The notes beneath the pieces are model-generated. The model was not told where the DNA came from. It ran no database searches and saw only the letters and a list, made by a program, of their open reading frames with translations. Of a stretch of 23,563 nt of DNA, positions 7,088-15,035 are shown piece after piece. Source of the DNA: Methylophilales bacterium UBA4017. Lineage in GTDB: Bacteria > Pseudomonadota > Gammaproteobacteria > Burkholderiales > Methylophilaceae. Location of the stretch: positions 1 through 23,563 of the forward strand of contig DGAZ01000041.1 in NCBI GenBank assembly GCA_002384685.1, written 5' to 3'. The first letter of the stretch is position 1, and every line of letters begins with the position of its first letter. The translations under genes were made by a program, and so were the position numbers.

Positions 7088-8101
7088 ATGGCGATAAATA
7101 TTGCAATTTCAGGTTTTGGAAGAATTGGAAGATTGGTTCTCCGTGCAATTTATGAGAAAAATTATCAAGATGTCAGAGTTGTTGCGATTAATGCGCCAAG
7201 GGGGGATATTTCAAGCAATATTCATCTTTTAAAATATGATACAGCGCACGGAAGGTTTGATGCGGATGTCGAGGTAGGTGAAAAGAGTTTTACCATTAAT
7301 GGCGATAAAATCGAGGTGCTTGCTAGTAGAGACCCTTCACAGTTAAATTGGGGGAATCACAGCGTCGACCTAGTTATGGAGTGCACAGGTGCTTTTAGGA
7401 GCAAAGCATCAAATATGCCCCACATTAAAAACGGTGCAAAAAAGGTATTAATTTCTTCTCCTGGAGATGATGATGTCGATGCAACGATAGTTTACGGCGT
7501 TAATCATGAAATTCTAAAAAGTCATCATACCGTGGTCTCCAATGCATCATGCACCACTAACGGATTAGCTCCAATCGCCAAGGTTATAGAAGATGGTATT
7601 GGTATTGAATCAGGCCTTATGAACACAATTCATTCCTACACAAACGATCAGTCCTTGTTGGATAACATGCACACCGATATAAGACGGGCAAGGGCTGCTA
7701 ATGTGTCTATGATCCCAACAAAGACCGGTGCTGCTGCTGCCATAGGCCTTGTTATTCCTTCACTAAAAGGAAAAATGGATGGGGTTGCTATTAGAGTGCC
7801 AACCAACAATGTATCACTAGTAGATTTAACTTTAATAACTAAAAGAAAAACTACAAAAGAAGAAATTAACCAATTAATGAGAGAGGCATCTGAAACTAGT
7901 CTTGATGGAATTTTAGTTTATAACGACCAACCTTTGGTATCTGTTGATTTTAACCACACCTCTGCCTCATGCTACTTTGATTCAACTTTAACTAAAGTCA
8001 GCTCAAACGGAAAGTTAATTAAGATATTTGGTTGGTATGATAATGAGTGGGGATTTAGTTGCCGAATGATTGATACGGCAGTCGCGATGATGAAGGCATA
8101 G
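7088..8101 (+). CDS. gap: Glyceraldehyde-3-phosphate dehydrogenase, type I
   Basis: Oxidises glyceraldehyde-3-phosphate to 1,3-bisphosphoglycerate, or the reverse; cytoplasmic tetramer. 337 residues. The Rossmann domain opens GFGRIGR (9-15), the catalytic Cys155 lies in SNASCTTNG, and the catalytic His in NTIHSYTND. Two cofactor-discriminating sites are not NAD-like: the Asp after the second strand (INDxx in NAD enzymes) is Ala36 in INAPRGD, and the LDLPH segment is LDNMH. Bacillus subtilis GapB has INAS and IDNPH at these sites, so NADP(H) preference is inferred. The usual second Cys of CTTNC is Gly159. The RBS is AGAGG (7074-7078), 9 nt before ATG. pgk follows after 6 bp. Erythrose-4-phosphate dehydrogenase is an alternative but fits less well. 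Confidence 0.95.
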   Translation: MAINIAISGFGRIGRLVLRAIYEKNYQDVRVVAINAPRGDISSNIHLLKYDTAHGRFDADVEVGEKSFTINGDKIEVLASRDPSQLNWGNHSVDLVMECTGAFRSKASNMPHIKNGAKKVLISSPGDDDVDATIVYGVNHEILKSHHTVVSNASCTTNGLAPIAKVIEDGIGIESGLMNTIHSYTNDQSLLDNMHTDIRRARAANVSMIPTKTGAAAAIGLVIPSLKGKMDGVAIRVPTNNVSLVDLTLITKRKTTKEEINQLMREASETSLDGILVYNDQPLVSVDFNHTSASCYFDSTLTKVSSNGKLIKIFGWYDNEWGFSCRMIDTAVAMMKA

Positions 8102-8107
8102 ATATAT

Positions 8108-9286
8108 ATGTCAATTCTTAACATCAATGACGTTGATTTAAGGAACAAAAAAGTTTTAATTCGTTCAGACCTTAATGTGCCCTTAATGGAGGGCCACATA
8201 ACCTCAGATAAGCGCATCCAAGCATCCATACCAACTATTCAGCATGCAATAAATCAAGGTGCTAGAGTCATGGTTACTTCCCACTTAGGACGCCCTATAG
8301 AGGGTAAATATTCCGAAGAAAATTCATTACAGCCTATTGCTGAATATTTGGGTGGGTTGCTTCTTTGTCCAGTACGGTTACAAAAAAATTGGGTGGAGGA
8401 GAAATTCGCCGTCAATACTAACGAATTAGTTGTGCTCGAAAACTGCCGTTTCAATGTAGGTGAATCAGAAAATAATGAAATTTTAGCAAAAAAATACGCA
8501 TCTCTTACCGATATATTTATTATGGATGCTTTTGGAACCGCACATAGAAAGCAAGCATCAACCTATGGAGTGGCAGAATTTTCATCCATAGCGTGTGCAG
8601 GTTTTTTGTTTGCAAGTGAGTTAGAAGCGCTTGAAAAAGTTATGACCAATACCCAAAGCCCTATGATTGCCGTTGTGGGCGGAAGCAAAGTATCAACAAA
8701 ATTAAGCCTATTAGATTCCTTGTCAGATAAAGTAGACCAGCTAATTTTAGGTGGAGGAATCGCCAATACTTTTTTGAAGGCACAGGGTTATGAAATCGGT
8801 CAATCATTATTTGAGCCAAACTTTATACCTCAAGCGGAAAAAATTATACGTAAGTTACAAGCTCGAGGAGCCTCGCTTCCAATATTAAGAGACGTAGTGT
8901 GTGGAAAACAATTTGATCCAAACGAGCCGGCCATTGTAAAACAAATAGATCAAGTAATGTCTGACGATATGATTTTTGATTTAGGCCCGAAATCTATGCA
9001 GATTATTATAGAGATGATTAAAAGTGCTAAGACTATTCTCTGGAATGGCCCTCTAGGGGTTTTTGAGCACTCTCAATTCTCTCAAGGTACGGAGTTATTA
9101 GCAAAATCTATAGCAAAATCTACTGGGTATTCCCTTGCTGGTGGTGGAGACACAATATCTGCTATTCAAATGTTTGGGGTAGAAAATGATATTTCATATA
9201 TTTCAACCGCCGGCGGTGCTTTCTTAGAATTTGTCGAAGGAAAAAAATTACCTGCCATTGAAATTCTTGAAGCTAGAGCAAGCTGA
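8108..9286 (+). CDS. pgk: Phosphoglycerate kinase
   Basis: Reversible transfer of phosphate between 1,3-bisphosphoglycerate and ADP, directly downstream of Gap in the pathway. 392 residues, typical bacterial length. The N-terminal domain has VLIRSDLNVPL, TSHLGRP and MDAFGTAHRKQAST; the C-terminal nucleotide domain has VVGGSKVSTKLSLLDSL, LGGGIANTFLKAQGYEIG, WNGPLGVFE and the AGGGDTISAI phosphate loop. The ATG at 8108 is 6 bp after the gap stop and the TGA at 9284-9286 is followed after one base by the purC ATG, so gap-pgk-purC form one transcription unit. In many betaproteobacteria pyk and fba follow pgk at this point; neither is present here. Confidence 0.97.
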   Translation: MSILNINDVDLRNKKVLIRSDLNVPLMEGHITSDKRIQASIPTIQHAINQGARVMVTSHLGRPIEGKYSEENSLQPIAEYLGGLLLCPVRLQKNWVEEKFAVNTNELVVLENCRFNVGESENNEILAKKYASLTDIFIMDAFGTAHRKQASTYGVAEFSSIACAGFLFASELEALEKVMTNTQSPMIAVVGGSKVSTKLSLLDSLSDKVDQLILGGGIANTFLKAQGYEIGQSLFEPNFIPQAEKIIRKLQARGASLPILRDVVCGKQFDPNEPAIVKQIDQVMSDDMIFDLGPKSMQIIIEMIKSAKTILWNGPLGVFEHSQFSQGTELLAKSIAKSTGYSLAGGGDTISAIQMFGVENDISYISTAGGAFLEFVEGKKLPAIEILEARAS

Positions 9287-9287
9287 T

Positions 9288-10172
9288 ATGGTTTTACTTA
9301 ATTCATCTATCAAAAGCCTATCGTTAATTCATCAAGGCAAGGTACGTGATATTTACGACATTGACCAGAATAAGATGTTGATTATCACCACCGATCGTCT
9401 ATCCGCGTTCGATGTCATTATGGGCGAACCGATTCCTCACAAAGGAGAAGTTCTCACGCAGATGGCGAATTTCTGGTTCGATCATCTTAAAAATATACCA
9501 AACCATCTCACGCATGAGAATCCTGAGGACTATGTTTTGATAGATGAGATTGATCAGGTCAAAGGACGTGCTGTAGTGGTCAAAAAACTCAGGCCTATCC
9601 CAATAGAAGCAATCGTCAGGGGTTATATCATTGGCAGCGGCTGGAAAGAGTATCAAGCAAGTCAGAGTATCTGTAATATCAGCTTACCTGAGGGTCTTAA
9701 ACAAGCGGATAAATTACCACAAGCACTTTTTACTCCATCGAATAAAGCCGATCAAGGTCAGCATGACGAGAATATCACTTTAGAACATTGCAGACAGTTA
9801 CTGGGAGATGATTTAACACAAAAAATCAGTGAAATGAGTATCTCGATTTATATCAGGGCAGCTGAGTTAGCTAAATCTAAAGGTATTATCATTGCTGATA
9901 CCAAATTCGAGTTTGGTTTAGATAGCAATAACCAAGTTACTTTAATGGATGAGGTTTTAACTCCAGACTCATCACGTTTTTGGCCTGAAAAAAGTTACCG
10001 TGTTGGTATGTCCCCCCCAAGTTATGACAAGCAATATGTTAGGGACTGGCTTGAGACACAAGACTGGAATAAACAAGCTCCAGCACCAACATTACCAAAA
10101 ACTGTTATTGATGAAACTTCTAATAAATATCGTGAAGCCTTTGAAAAAATTACAGGTAAAAAAATTAGTTAG
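9288..10172 (+). CDS. purC: Phosphoribosylaminoimidazole-succinocarboxamide synthase
   Basis: SAICAR synthetase: ATP-dependent joining of aspartate to CAIR in purine synthesis; cytoplasmic. 294 residues, consistent with the approximately 300-residue form. Motifs are HQGKVRDIYD (nucleotide loop), TTDRLSAFDVIMGEPIP, VVKKLRPIPIEAIVRGYI, GSGWKEYQ, IADTKFEFG and MDEVLTPDSSRFW. The chosen ATG at 9288 begins MVLLNSSIKSL; an in-frame upstream ATG at 9231 would overlap pgk by 56 bp and add residues the family lacks. Only one base separates it from the pgk stop, so coupling is likely. The 5' 300 bases look somewhat more GC-rich (about 44% by hand count, 9361-9660) than the AT-rich neighbours, which may reflect expression level rather than transfer. 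Confidence 0.96.
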   Translation: MVLLNSSIKSLSLIHQGKVRDIYDIDQNKMLIITTDRLSAFDVIMGEPIPHKGEVLTQMANFWFDHLKNIPNHLTHENPEDYVLIDEIDQVKGRAVVVKKLRPIPIEAIVRGYIIGSGWKEYQASQSICNISLPEGLKQADKLPQALFTPSNKADQGQHDENITLEHCRQLLGDDLTQKISEMSISIYIRAAELAKSKGIIIADTKFEFGLDSNNQVTLMDEVLTPDSSRFWPEKSYRVGMSPPSYDKQYVRDWLETQDWNKQAPAPTLPKTVIDETSNKYREAFEKITGKKIS

Positions 10173-10174
10173 TT

Positions 10175-10645
10175 ATGCTACCTTGGCTATCCAAGCTTTC
10201 TACTGAAAGGTTAATAGCGCTATCATTAATATTTACTGGGGGAGTCAACCTACTAATTTTTGCTTTTGATATTAATGGAGCGTCCGCACTGAAGTCAATG
10301 CAAACCAGCAGTTTTTTCCCATCCTCAAAGTTGATAGGTACGGTTTGGACATTGCTTATTGTTATCCTGAGTTACAGCTTTTCTTCTGTCAGTGTAAAAT
10401 CACCACAGATAGCAAAACATATATTAGGCCTATTTTTCTTATGCGTACTATATCCTTTTTATACACTGGGATTTTCGTCAGTAATGCTAATGTTTATCGG
10501 GAATACTTTGACTGTGGCATACAGTTTTTTTTTAGCTCTATTGCTGTTCACTAAGTTTAAAAAAGAGGCAAGCTTTGTTTGCTTAATTACCTTATGGGTA
10601 ATGTATGTAACGATCTTGATGATTGATTTACACAGATTTGGTTAA
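10175..10645 (+). CDS. TspO/MBR-like integral membrane protein (divergent)
   Basis: Small hydrophobic protein of 156 residues with about five membrane segments (residues about 14-32, 53-70, 80-98, 100-123, 131-151). Length, topology and two segments recall the TspO/MBR (tryptophan-rich sensory protein) family: the SSKLIGTVWTLLIVILSY segment resembles the PPxxxFxPVWTxLY region, and ITLWVMYVTILMIDLHR resembles the C-terminal LWxxFAxYLN helix. However it has far fewer Trp residues than typical TspO and lacks the WY signature, so assignment is tentative. TspO proteins bind tetrapyrroles and have been linked to porphyrin and light/oxygen signalling; no such role is shown here. The ATG is 2 bp after the purC stop, so it is the last gene of the gap operon. 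Confidence 0.6.
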   Translation: MLPWLSKLSTERLIALSLIFTGGVNLLIFAFDINGASALKSMQTSSFFPSSKLIGTVWTLLIVILSYSFSSVSVKSPQIAKHILGLFFLCVLYPFYTLGFSSVMLMFIGNTLTVAYSFFLALLLFTKFKKEASFVCLITLWVMYVTILMIDLHRFG

Positions 10646-10675
10646 AAAAAAACCTGCTTTTCAGCAGGTTTTTTT
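10644..10675. terminator. Bidirectional intrinsic terminator between tspO-like gene and hppA
   Basis: AACCTGC (10651-10657) pairs with GCAGGTT (10664-10670) around a 6-nt loop. A nine-A run lies on one side (10644-10652) and a seven-T run on the other (10669-10675), so it can end transcription from both convergent operons. Confidence 0.9.
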
Positions 10676-10689
10676 AATAAGCATCAAAC

Positions 10690-12732
10690 CTACAAGATTG
10701 GAACTATTAATAGCGCCACAATGTTAATAATTTTAATTAGTGGATTGATAGCTGGGCCCGCTGTATCTTTATAAGGGTCACCTACTGTATCACCAGTTAC
10801 TGAAGCTTTATGTGCCTCAGAACCCTTACCACCATGATTACCATCTTCGATATACTTTTTGGCATTATCCCACGCACCACCACCGGTACACATTGATATA
10901 GCCACGAATAGACCGGTAACAATTGTTCCCATTAGCAATCCACCTAGCGCTTGAGGGCCAAGGAACACACCAACCAAGACAGGAACCGCAACAGGAAGAA
11001 TTGACGGAATAACCATTTCCTTAATTGCTGCAGTGGTTAATAAATCAACAGCTCTTTCATAATCAGGCTTACCTTTCCCTGTCATAATTCCTTTGATGGT
11101 TTTGAACTGCCTTCTTACTTCTTCTACAACTGCTGAAGCTGCTCGACCTACTGCTTCCATGGCCATAGCTGCAAACAGGAAGGGTATGAGGCCACCAATA
11201 AATAGACCAATAATTACCATTGGCTCACTTAAATCAAATGATGCCACAATATTATAATGATCAAGTTTGTGAGTATAGTCAGCAAATAGAACTAATGCAG
11301 CCAGTCCAGCAGAACCAATCGCATAACCTTTTGTTACGGCTTTTGTCGTATTACCTACCGCATCTAGTGGGTCGGTAATGTCGCGTACTTTCTGAGGTAG
11401 GCCAGACATCTCAGCAATACCACCGGCATTATCAGTAATAGGGCCGTAAGCGTCAAGAGCTACAATAATACCTGCCATACTTAGCATAGATGTTGCAGCA
11501 ATTGCGATGCCATAGAGGCCAGCATAACTATAGGAAGCATAAATAGCAGCACAAACGGATAATACTGGAAGGGCCGTTGATTTCATTGAAATACCAATAC
11601 CAGCAATGATGTTGGTTGCATGACCTGTTTCAGAAGCTTTAGCTATGTGCCTAACAGGCTTGTATTCAGTACCTGTATAGTATTCAGTAATTCCGACTAA
11701 CAAAGCCGTAAGAACTAGTCCAACAATAGATGCGTAAAAGAGATTTATTGCTGGGGTTACCACACCTTCAATAGTTATTCCTTGTGGGAACATATCAAGT
11801 GTTACAAAGTAAAATGCAACTGCTGAGAGAATCCCTGCAACCGCAAGGCCTCTGTATAGTGCCGGCATAACGTTTACCATTTTAGAGTTCGCTCGCACAA
11901 AGAAACAACCAATGATCGATGCAACAATAGAAACCGCACCAAGCATAAGTGGGTAAAGTACACCGTTTACATCTGAAACCATTAAGGTACCTAAGACCAT
12001 GGTAGCGATAATTGTCACTGCATAAGTCTCAAATAAGTCAGCTGCCATTCCTGCACAATCACCAACATTATCACCTACGTTATCTGCAATCACTGCAGGA
12101 TTTCTAGGGTCATCTTCTGGTATGCCTGCCTCAACTTTTCCTACAAGATCAGCACCTACGTCAGCACCTTTAGTAAAAATACCACCACCCAGTCTGGCAA
12201 AAATGGATATTAGTGACGATCCAAATGCTAAGCCAATAAGAGGATTAAGCGCTTCGGTAGAAGTAATAGAAGCTCCACCAAGGTATTGAAAAAATCCAGC
12301 AACACCTAAAAGCCCCAAACCAACAACTAACATTCCTGTAATTGCACCACCCTTAAAGGCAACATCAAATGCTTGAGGCAAGCCTTTTGTAGCTGCTTGG
12401 GCTGTCCTAACGTTTGCGCGCACTGAAACGTTCATGCCAATAAAACCACACAAACCTGAAAGTACTGCACCTATAACAAATCCAATAGCAGTAGCTTGAT
12501 CAATAAAATACCCTACAAGCACAGCCAGTATAATACCTACGACCGCAATAGTTTTGTATTGGCGTGCAAGGTAGGCTGAAGCTCCTTTTTGGATTGCTTC
12601 GGCGATACTTTTCATTTTTGCATTGCCAGCAGGCAAACCAATAATCCATTTTGACATTACAGCGCCATAAAGAACGGCAAGAATGGCTGCTCCCAAGGCA
12701 ATTTGAACTACACTAAATTCAGTTATTGACAT
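10690..12732 (-). CDS. hppA: Membrane-bound H+-translocating pyrophosphatase (K+-independent type)
   Basis: Hydrolyses pyrophosphate and pumps protons out of the cytoplasm; inner-membrane protein of about 16 helices, 680 residues. Signatures are KGADVGADLVGKVEAGIPEDDPRNP, the Mg-PPi site IADNVGDNVGDCAGMAADLFE, TDNAGGIAEMSGLP, GGAWDNAKKYIE and GDTVGDPYKDTAGPAINPL. The cation-dependence site reads GNTTKA with Lys at about residue 464, marking the K+-independent H+ pump (Ala there in K+-dependent forms). The ATG at 12732 has a strong GGAGGA RBS (complement of 12736-12741). It is monocistronic, with its own promoter upstream and a bidirectional terminator downstream. It lets the cell recover energy from biosynthetic pyrophosphate. 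Confidence 0.97.
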   Translation of the reverse strand: MSITEFSVVQIALGAAILAVLYGAVMSKWIIGLPAGNAKMKSIAEAIQKGASAYLARQYKTIAVVGIILAVLVGYFIDQATAIGFVIGAVLSGLCGFIGMNVSVRANVRTAQAATKGLPQAFDVAFKGGAITGMLVVGLGLLGVAGFFQYLGGASITSTEALNPLIGLAFGSSLISIFARLGGGIFTKGADVGADLVGKVEAGIPEDDPRNPAVIADNVGDNVGDCAGMAADLFETYAVTIIATMVLGTLMVSDVNGVLYPLMLGAVSIVASIIGCFFVRANSKMVNVMPALYRGLAVAGILSAVAFYFVTLDMFPQGITIEGVVTPAINLFYASIVGLVLTALLVGITEYYTGTEYKPVRHIAKASETGHATNIIAGIGISMKSTALPVLSVCAAIYASYSYAGLYGIAIAATSMLSMAGIIVALDAYGPITDNAGGIAEMSGLPQKVRDITDPLDAVGNTTKAVTKGYAIGSAGLAALVLFADYTHKLDHYNIVASFDLSEPMVIIGLFIGGLIPFLFAAMAMEAVGRAASAVVEEVRRQFKTIKGIMTGKGKPDYERAVDLLTTAAIKEMVIPSILPVAVPVLVGVFLGPQALGGLLMGTIVTGLFVAISMCTGGGAWDNAKKYIEDGNHGGKGSEAHKASVTGDTVGDPYKDTAGPAINPLIKIINIVALLIVPIL

Positions 12733-12809
12733 ATTTCCTCCAATTTAAAAATTTTCATTTCAATCCCTCTTACTTGTATTGCTTGCTCGAGGTCCAAAAA
12801 TAATGCGAC

Positions 12810-12838
12810 ATTATACCTGTTTTAAAAGTAAGTCCCAA
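12810..12838 (-). promoter_or_regulatory. hppA promoter
   Basis: On the minus strand TTGGGA (complement of 12833-12838) and a perfect TATAAT (complement of 12810-12815) are separated by 17 bp, predicting a start near 12803 and a leader of about 70 nt ending in a strong RBS. The rest of the 139-bp gap 12733-12871 shows no gene or clear hairpin. Confidence 0.65.
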
Positions 12839-12871
12839 ACGCTTTGGATAAAATATTTATAGCAAATGAAA

Positions 12872-13663
12872 TTATTGTAATGCCATAGAAACTCCGATGA
12901 TAAGCAAAAGGCTGGCAAACCAATGTTTCGCTCTAGCATCAGATATTTTTAGCAACCACCCAGCAGATAAGTTAACAAAAACTAAGCTGGGAAGAGTTAA
13001 AAATATTATCGCTGGAATATATATATAGCCAAACAAAGGAATATTATTGTGTTCCATTGATGACGAACTAATAAAAACTGTAATTGAGGCAAAAAGTCCT
13101 ATAAAAAAACCGAACGCACTCGATGTTCCAATGGCTAACCTTGAGGGCACGTTATATTTAATAAGATAGGGGGTAAATAATGTTCCCCCTCCAATACCAA
13201 GAATACTAGAGATCATTGAGAAAAATAATCCAACAAAATTAGTCCATAGCAAACCTGGCAACTTAGGTTTTTTTTGGGTAACGTTGCTATTAAAAAGTCG
13301 ATAAGCAATAAATAGAGTGAAGAGGATGAATACATTTTTAAGGTAATCACCGGGGATTACCTTAAAAAAATAGCCTGTAAAAATTGATCCAATAATCAGC
13401 CCCAATAAAAATTTTTTTATGATCTTGTAGTCAATATTAGTATTTTTAGTATGAGCATATACAGCCATAGCCCCAGTCATAATCATTGAAGCTAATGACG
13501 TACTAATTGCTATCAAAATAGCTTGGTCTGATGGTATTTTTGAAAAATATATTAGAGAATAGGTCACTACCGGCACAATAAGCAGACCCCCTCCTAAACC
13601 AAATAATCCCGCAACAATTCCTATAAATATTCCAGAAAATAAAAAAATAATAATTTCAATCAT
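12872..13663 (-). CDS. TauE/SafE (TSUP) family membrane permease
   Basis: Integral membrane protein of 263 residues with about eight predicted helices. The two-fold TSUP repeat is visible: IFIGIVAGLFGLGGGLLIVPVV near the N terminus and a second copy, FSMISSILGIGGGTLFTPYLI, in the middle, each with the glycine-rich GxGGG turn. Members export or import sulfite, sulfoacetate or other organosulfur/organic anions; the substrate here cannot be inferred. The ATG at 13663 lies 3 bp after the dciA stop, so the two genes are cotranscribed. No terminator is obvious before the hppA promoter region. Confidence 0.88.
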   Translation of the reverse strand: MIEIIIFLFSGIFIGIVAGLFGLGGGLLIVPVVTYSLIYFSKIPSDQAILIAISTSLASMIMTGAMAVYAHTKNTNIDYKIIKKFLLGLIIGSIFTGYFFKVIPGDYLKNVFILFTLFIAYRLFNSNVTQKKPKLPGLLWTNFVGLFFSMISSILGIGGGTLFTPYLIKYNVPSRLAIGTSSAFGFFIGLFASITVFISSSSMEHNNIPLFGYIYIPAIIFLTLPSLVFVNLSAGWLLKISDARAKHWFASLLLIIGVSMALQ

Positions 13664-13666
13664 GCG

Positions 13667-14080
13667 TTATTTTTTTAAAATAGCCGAAATAGTTTTTTTA
13701 AGAGGAGAGGGGTTTAATTTTTTTGACAAATCACGCAACCTTGAAATGCCTTCCATAGGAATACCGTCACCTGGCTTGCCTATTAATTTATTAGCTACAT
13801 TAACCCTAACCTTAATAGAGGAAATATGCTTATCTTTATCCAGCTGAGGATTTATTTTTTTTATTATATCCCTACTCATCAATTTAATTTTATGTGCAAA
13901 CGCATTTGATGGTGCAGATAAGAAAAGAATGCCTTTGGTAAATTTGGTCACCTTAAAAAGATTGACCATATTATTTGGTAAAATATCGTCAATTGTATGT
14001 TGAAATAAATCGACCTCAATTTTCTTTTCAAGTAAATCAGAAAAAAAGTCTTTTTCGAATAACTTTTTTATAGGTTCCAT
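13667..14080 (-). CDS. dciA: DciA-like (DUF721) replicative helicase loader
   Basis: Small basic protein of 137 residues with the DUF721/DciA organisation: an N-terminal KH-like fold containing FLSAPSNAFAHKIKLMSRDIIKKINPQL followed by SSIKVRVNV, then a basic low-complexity tail rich in Lys, Ser and Pro. DciA proteins assist loading of the replicative helicase DnaB in bacteria lacking DnaC/DnaI (family knowledge). Divergence is high, so the call rests on domain pattern plus location: DUF721 genes commonly sit beside an M23 peptidase gene and secA in betaproteobacteria, exactly as here. The start is ATG at 14080; a 40-bp gap separates it from the divergent M23 gene. Confidence 0.72.
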   Translation of the reverse strand: MEPIKKLFEKDFFSDLLEKKIEVDLFQHTIDDILPNNMVNLFKVTKFTKGILFLSAPSNAFAHKIKLMSRDIIKKINPQLDKDKHISSIKVRVNVANKLIGKPGDGIPMEGISRLRDLSKKLNPSPLKKTISAILKK

Positions 14081-14120
14081 ACTATAATGCTACCTTATTT
14101 TTGAATAATTTTTTCATTCG

Positions 14121-15026
14121 ATGAAGATAATCTTTATAGCTAAACCTCATAAGAAACCGATAAACTTGCATGTAGAATTTATTGCCGCACTAACATTACT
14201 AGTTATCTTTGTTGTTGCTTATATAGCATACCAATTAGGAGCTGTATCGGCGGATAAGATTGGTCTTGTAGACGGAAGAATAGGAGTAGAAATACCACTA
14301 AATGACGAATCGGTTTCTGCATCCAACTATGAAGATAATTTAAATGCCTACATTACACAAATAGCGGAGCTTCATACGCGCCTTATCAATCTAGATAGAC
14401 AAACCGAGAGAATTCAAGACGTAATGAAAAGGCAGTTGGTTGGGGGAAAGAAGCTACCAAATCTCAGTAAAAAAGACAAACTTAATGGTAAAGGAGGCCC
14501 ATTCATTAATGATGAGCTTACAGAAAAGGATATCACCCTGGCGATTAATACGCTTATGGAAAAAGTAGAGATTCGGGAAGATTTATATAATAAAATGGAA
14601 GCGATGATGCTAAAGCAATCGGTTCTTAAGAATACCCTTCCTTCCTTGTATCCTGTTGATGTACCATACAGATCTTCTAGTTATGGATGGCGACACGATC
14701 CTATACTTGGAATTAGAGCTTTTCATAGCGGATTAGATTTTAGTGCCGCAACTGGAGAGCCAATTAAAGCCACAGCCAGCGGGATTGTAACTGCCTCTGG
14801 TATCGCACCCGACTATGGTAAGTTTATCAAGATCAATCATGGCGATGGATTGGAAACAAGGTATGCACATGCATCAAAACTTTTGGTTAAAGAGGGTGAT
14901 ATTGTTTCAAAAGAACAGATAATAGCTTTGGTTGGAAGTACAGGAAGATCTACAGGACCTCATTTACATTACGAGATACGACTCCGTGGTCAGTCTTTAG
15001 ACCCACGACAATATATTAAGAAATAA
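14121..15026 (+). CDS. M23 (LytM-type) zinc metallopeptidase, membrane-anchored
   Basis: Predicted peptidoglycan endopeptidase, 301 residues. Layout: short cytoplasmic basic tail, one transmembrane helix (about 19-38), a periplasmic charged/coiled-coil-like stretch with ITQIAELHTRLINLDRQ (about 78-105), and a C-terminal LytM domain from about 185. All catalytic residues are present: zinc ligands His202 and Asp206 (HSGLD), His250 in RYAHAS, and His281-Leu-His283 in GPHLHYEIR, so it should be active, unlike EnvC/NlpD-type activators. The ATG at 14121 is 40 bp from the divergent dciA start; a TATAAT at 14083-14088 is a possible -10 with no good -35. secA follows after 9 bp. Confidence 0.92.
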   Translation: MKIIFIAKPHKKPINLHVEFIAALTLLVIFVVAYIAYQLGAVSADKIGLVDGRIGVEIPLNDESVSASNYEDNLNAYITQIAELHTRLINLDRQTERIQDVMKRQLVGGKKLPNLSKKDKLNGKGGPFINDELTEKDITLAINTLMEKVEIREDLYNKMEAMMLKQSVLKNTLPSLYPVDVPYRSSSYGWRHDPILGIRAFHSGLDFSAATGEPIKATASGIVTASGIAPDYGKFIKINHGDGLETRYAHASKLLVKEGDIVSKEQIIALVGSTGRSTGPHLHYEIRLRGQSLDPRQYIKK

Positions 15027-15035
15027 AATTACATT

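Noticed and set aside
9288..10172. Possible horizontal acquisition of purC from higher local GC
   Set aside because: A hand count gave about 44% GC over 300 bases, but other well-expressed genes here look similar, so the evidence is too weak.
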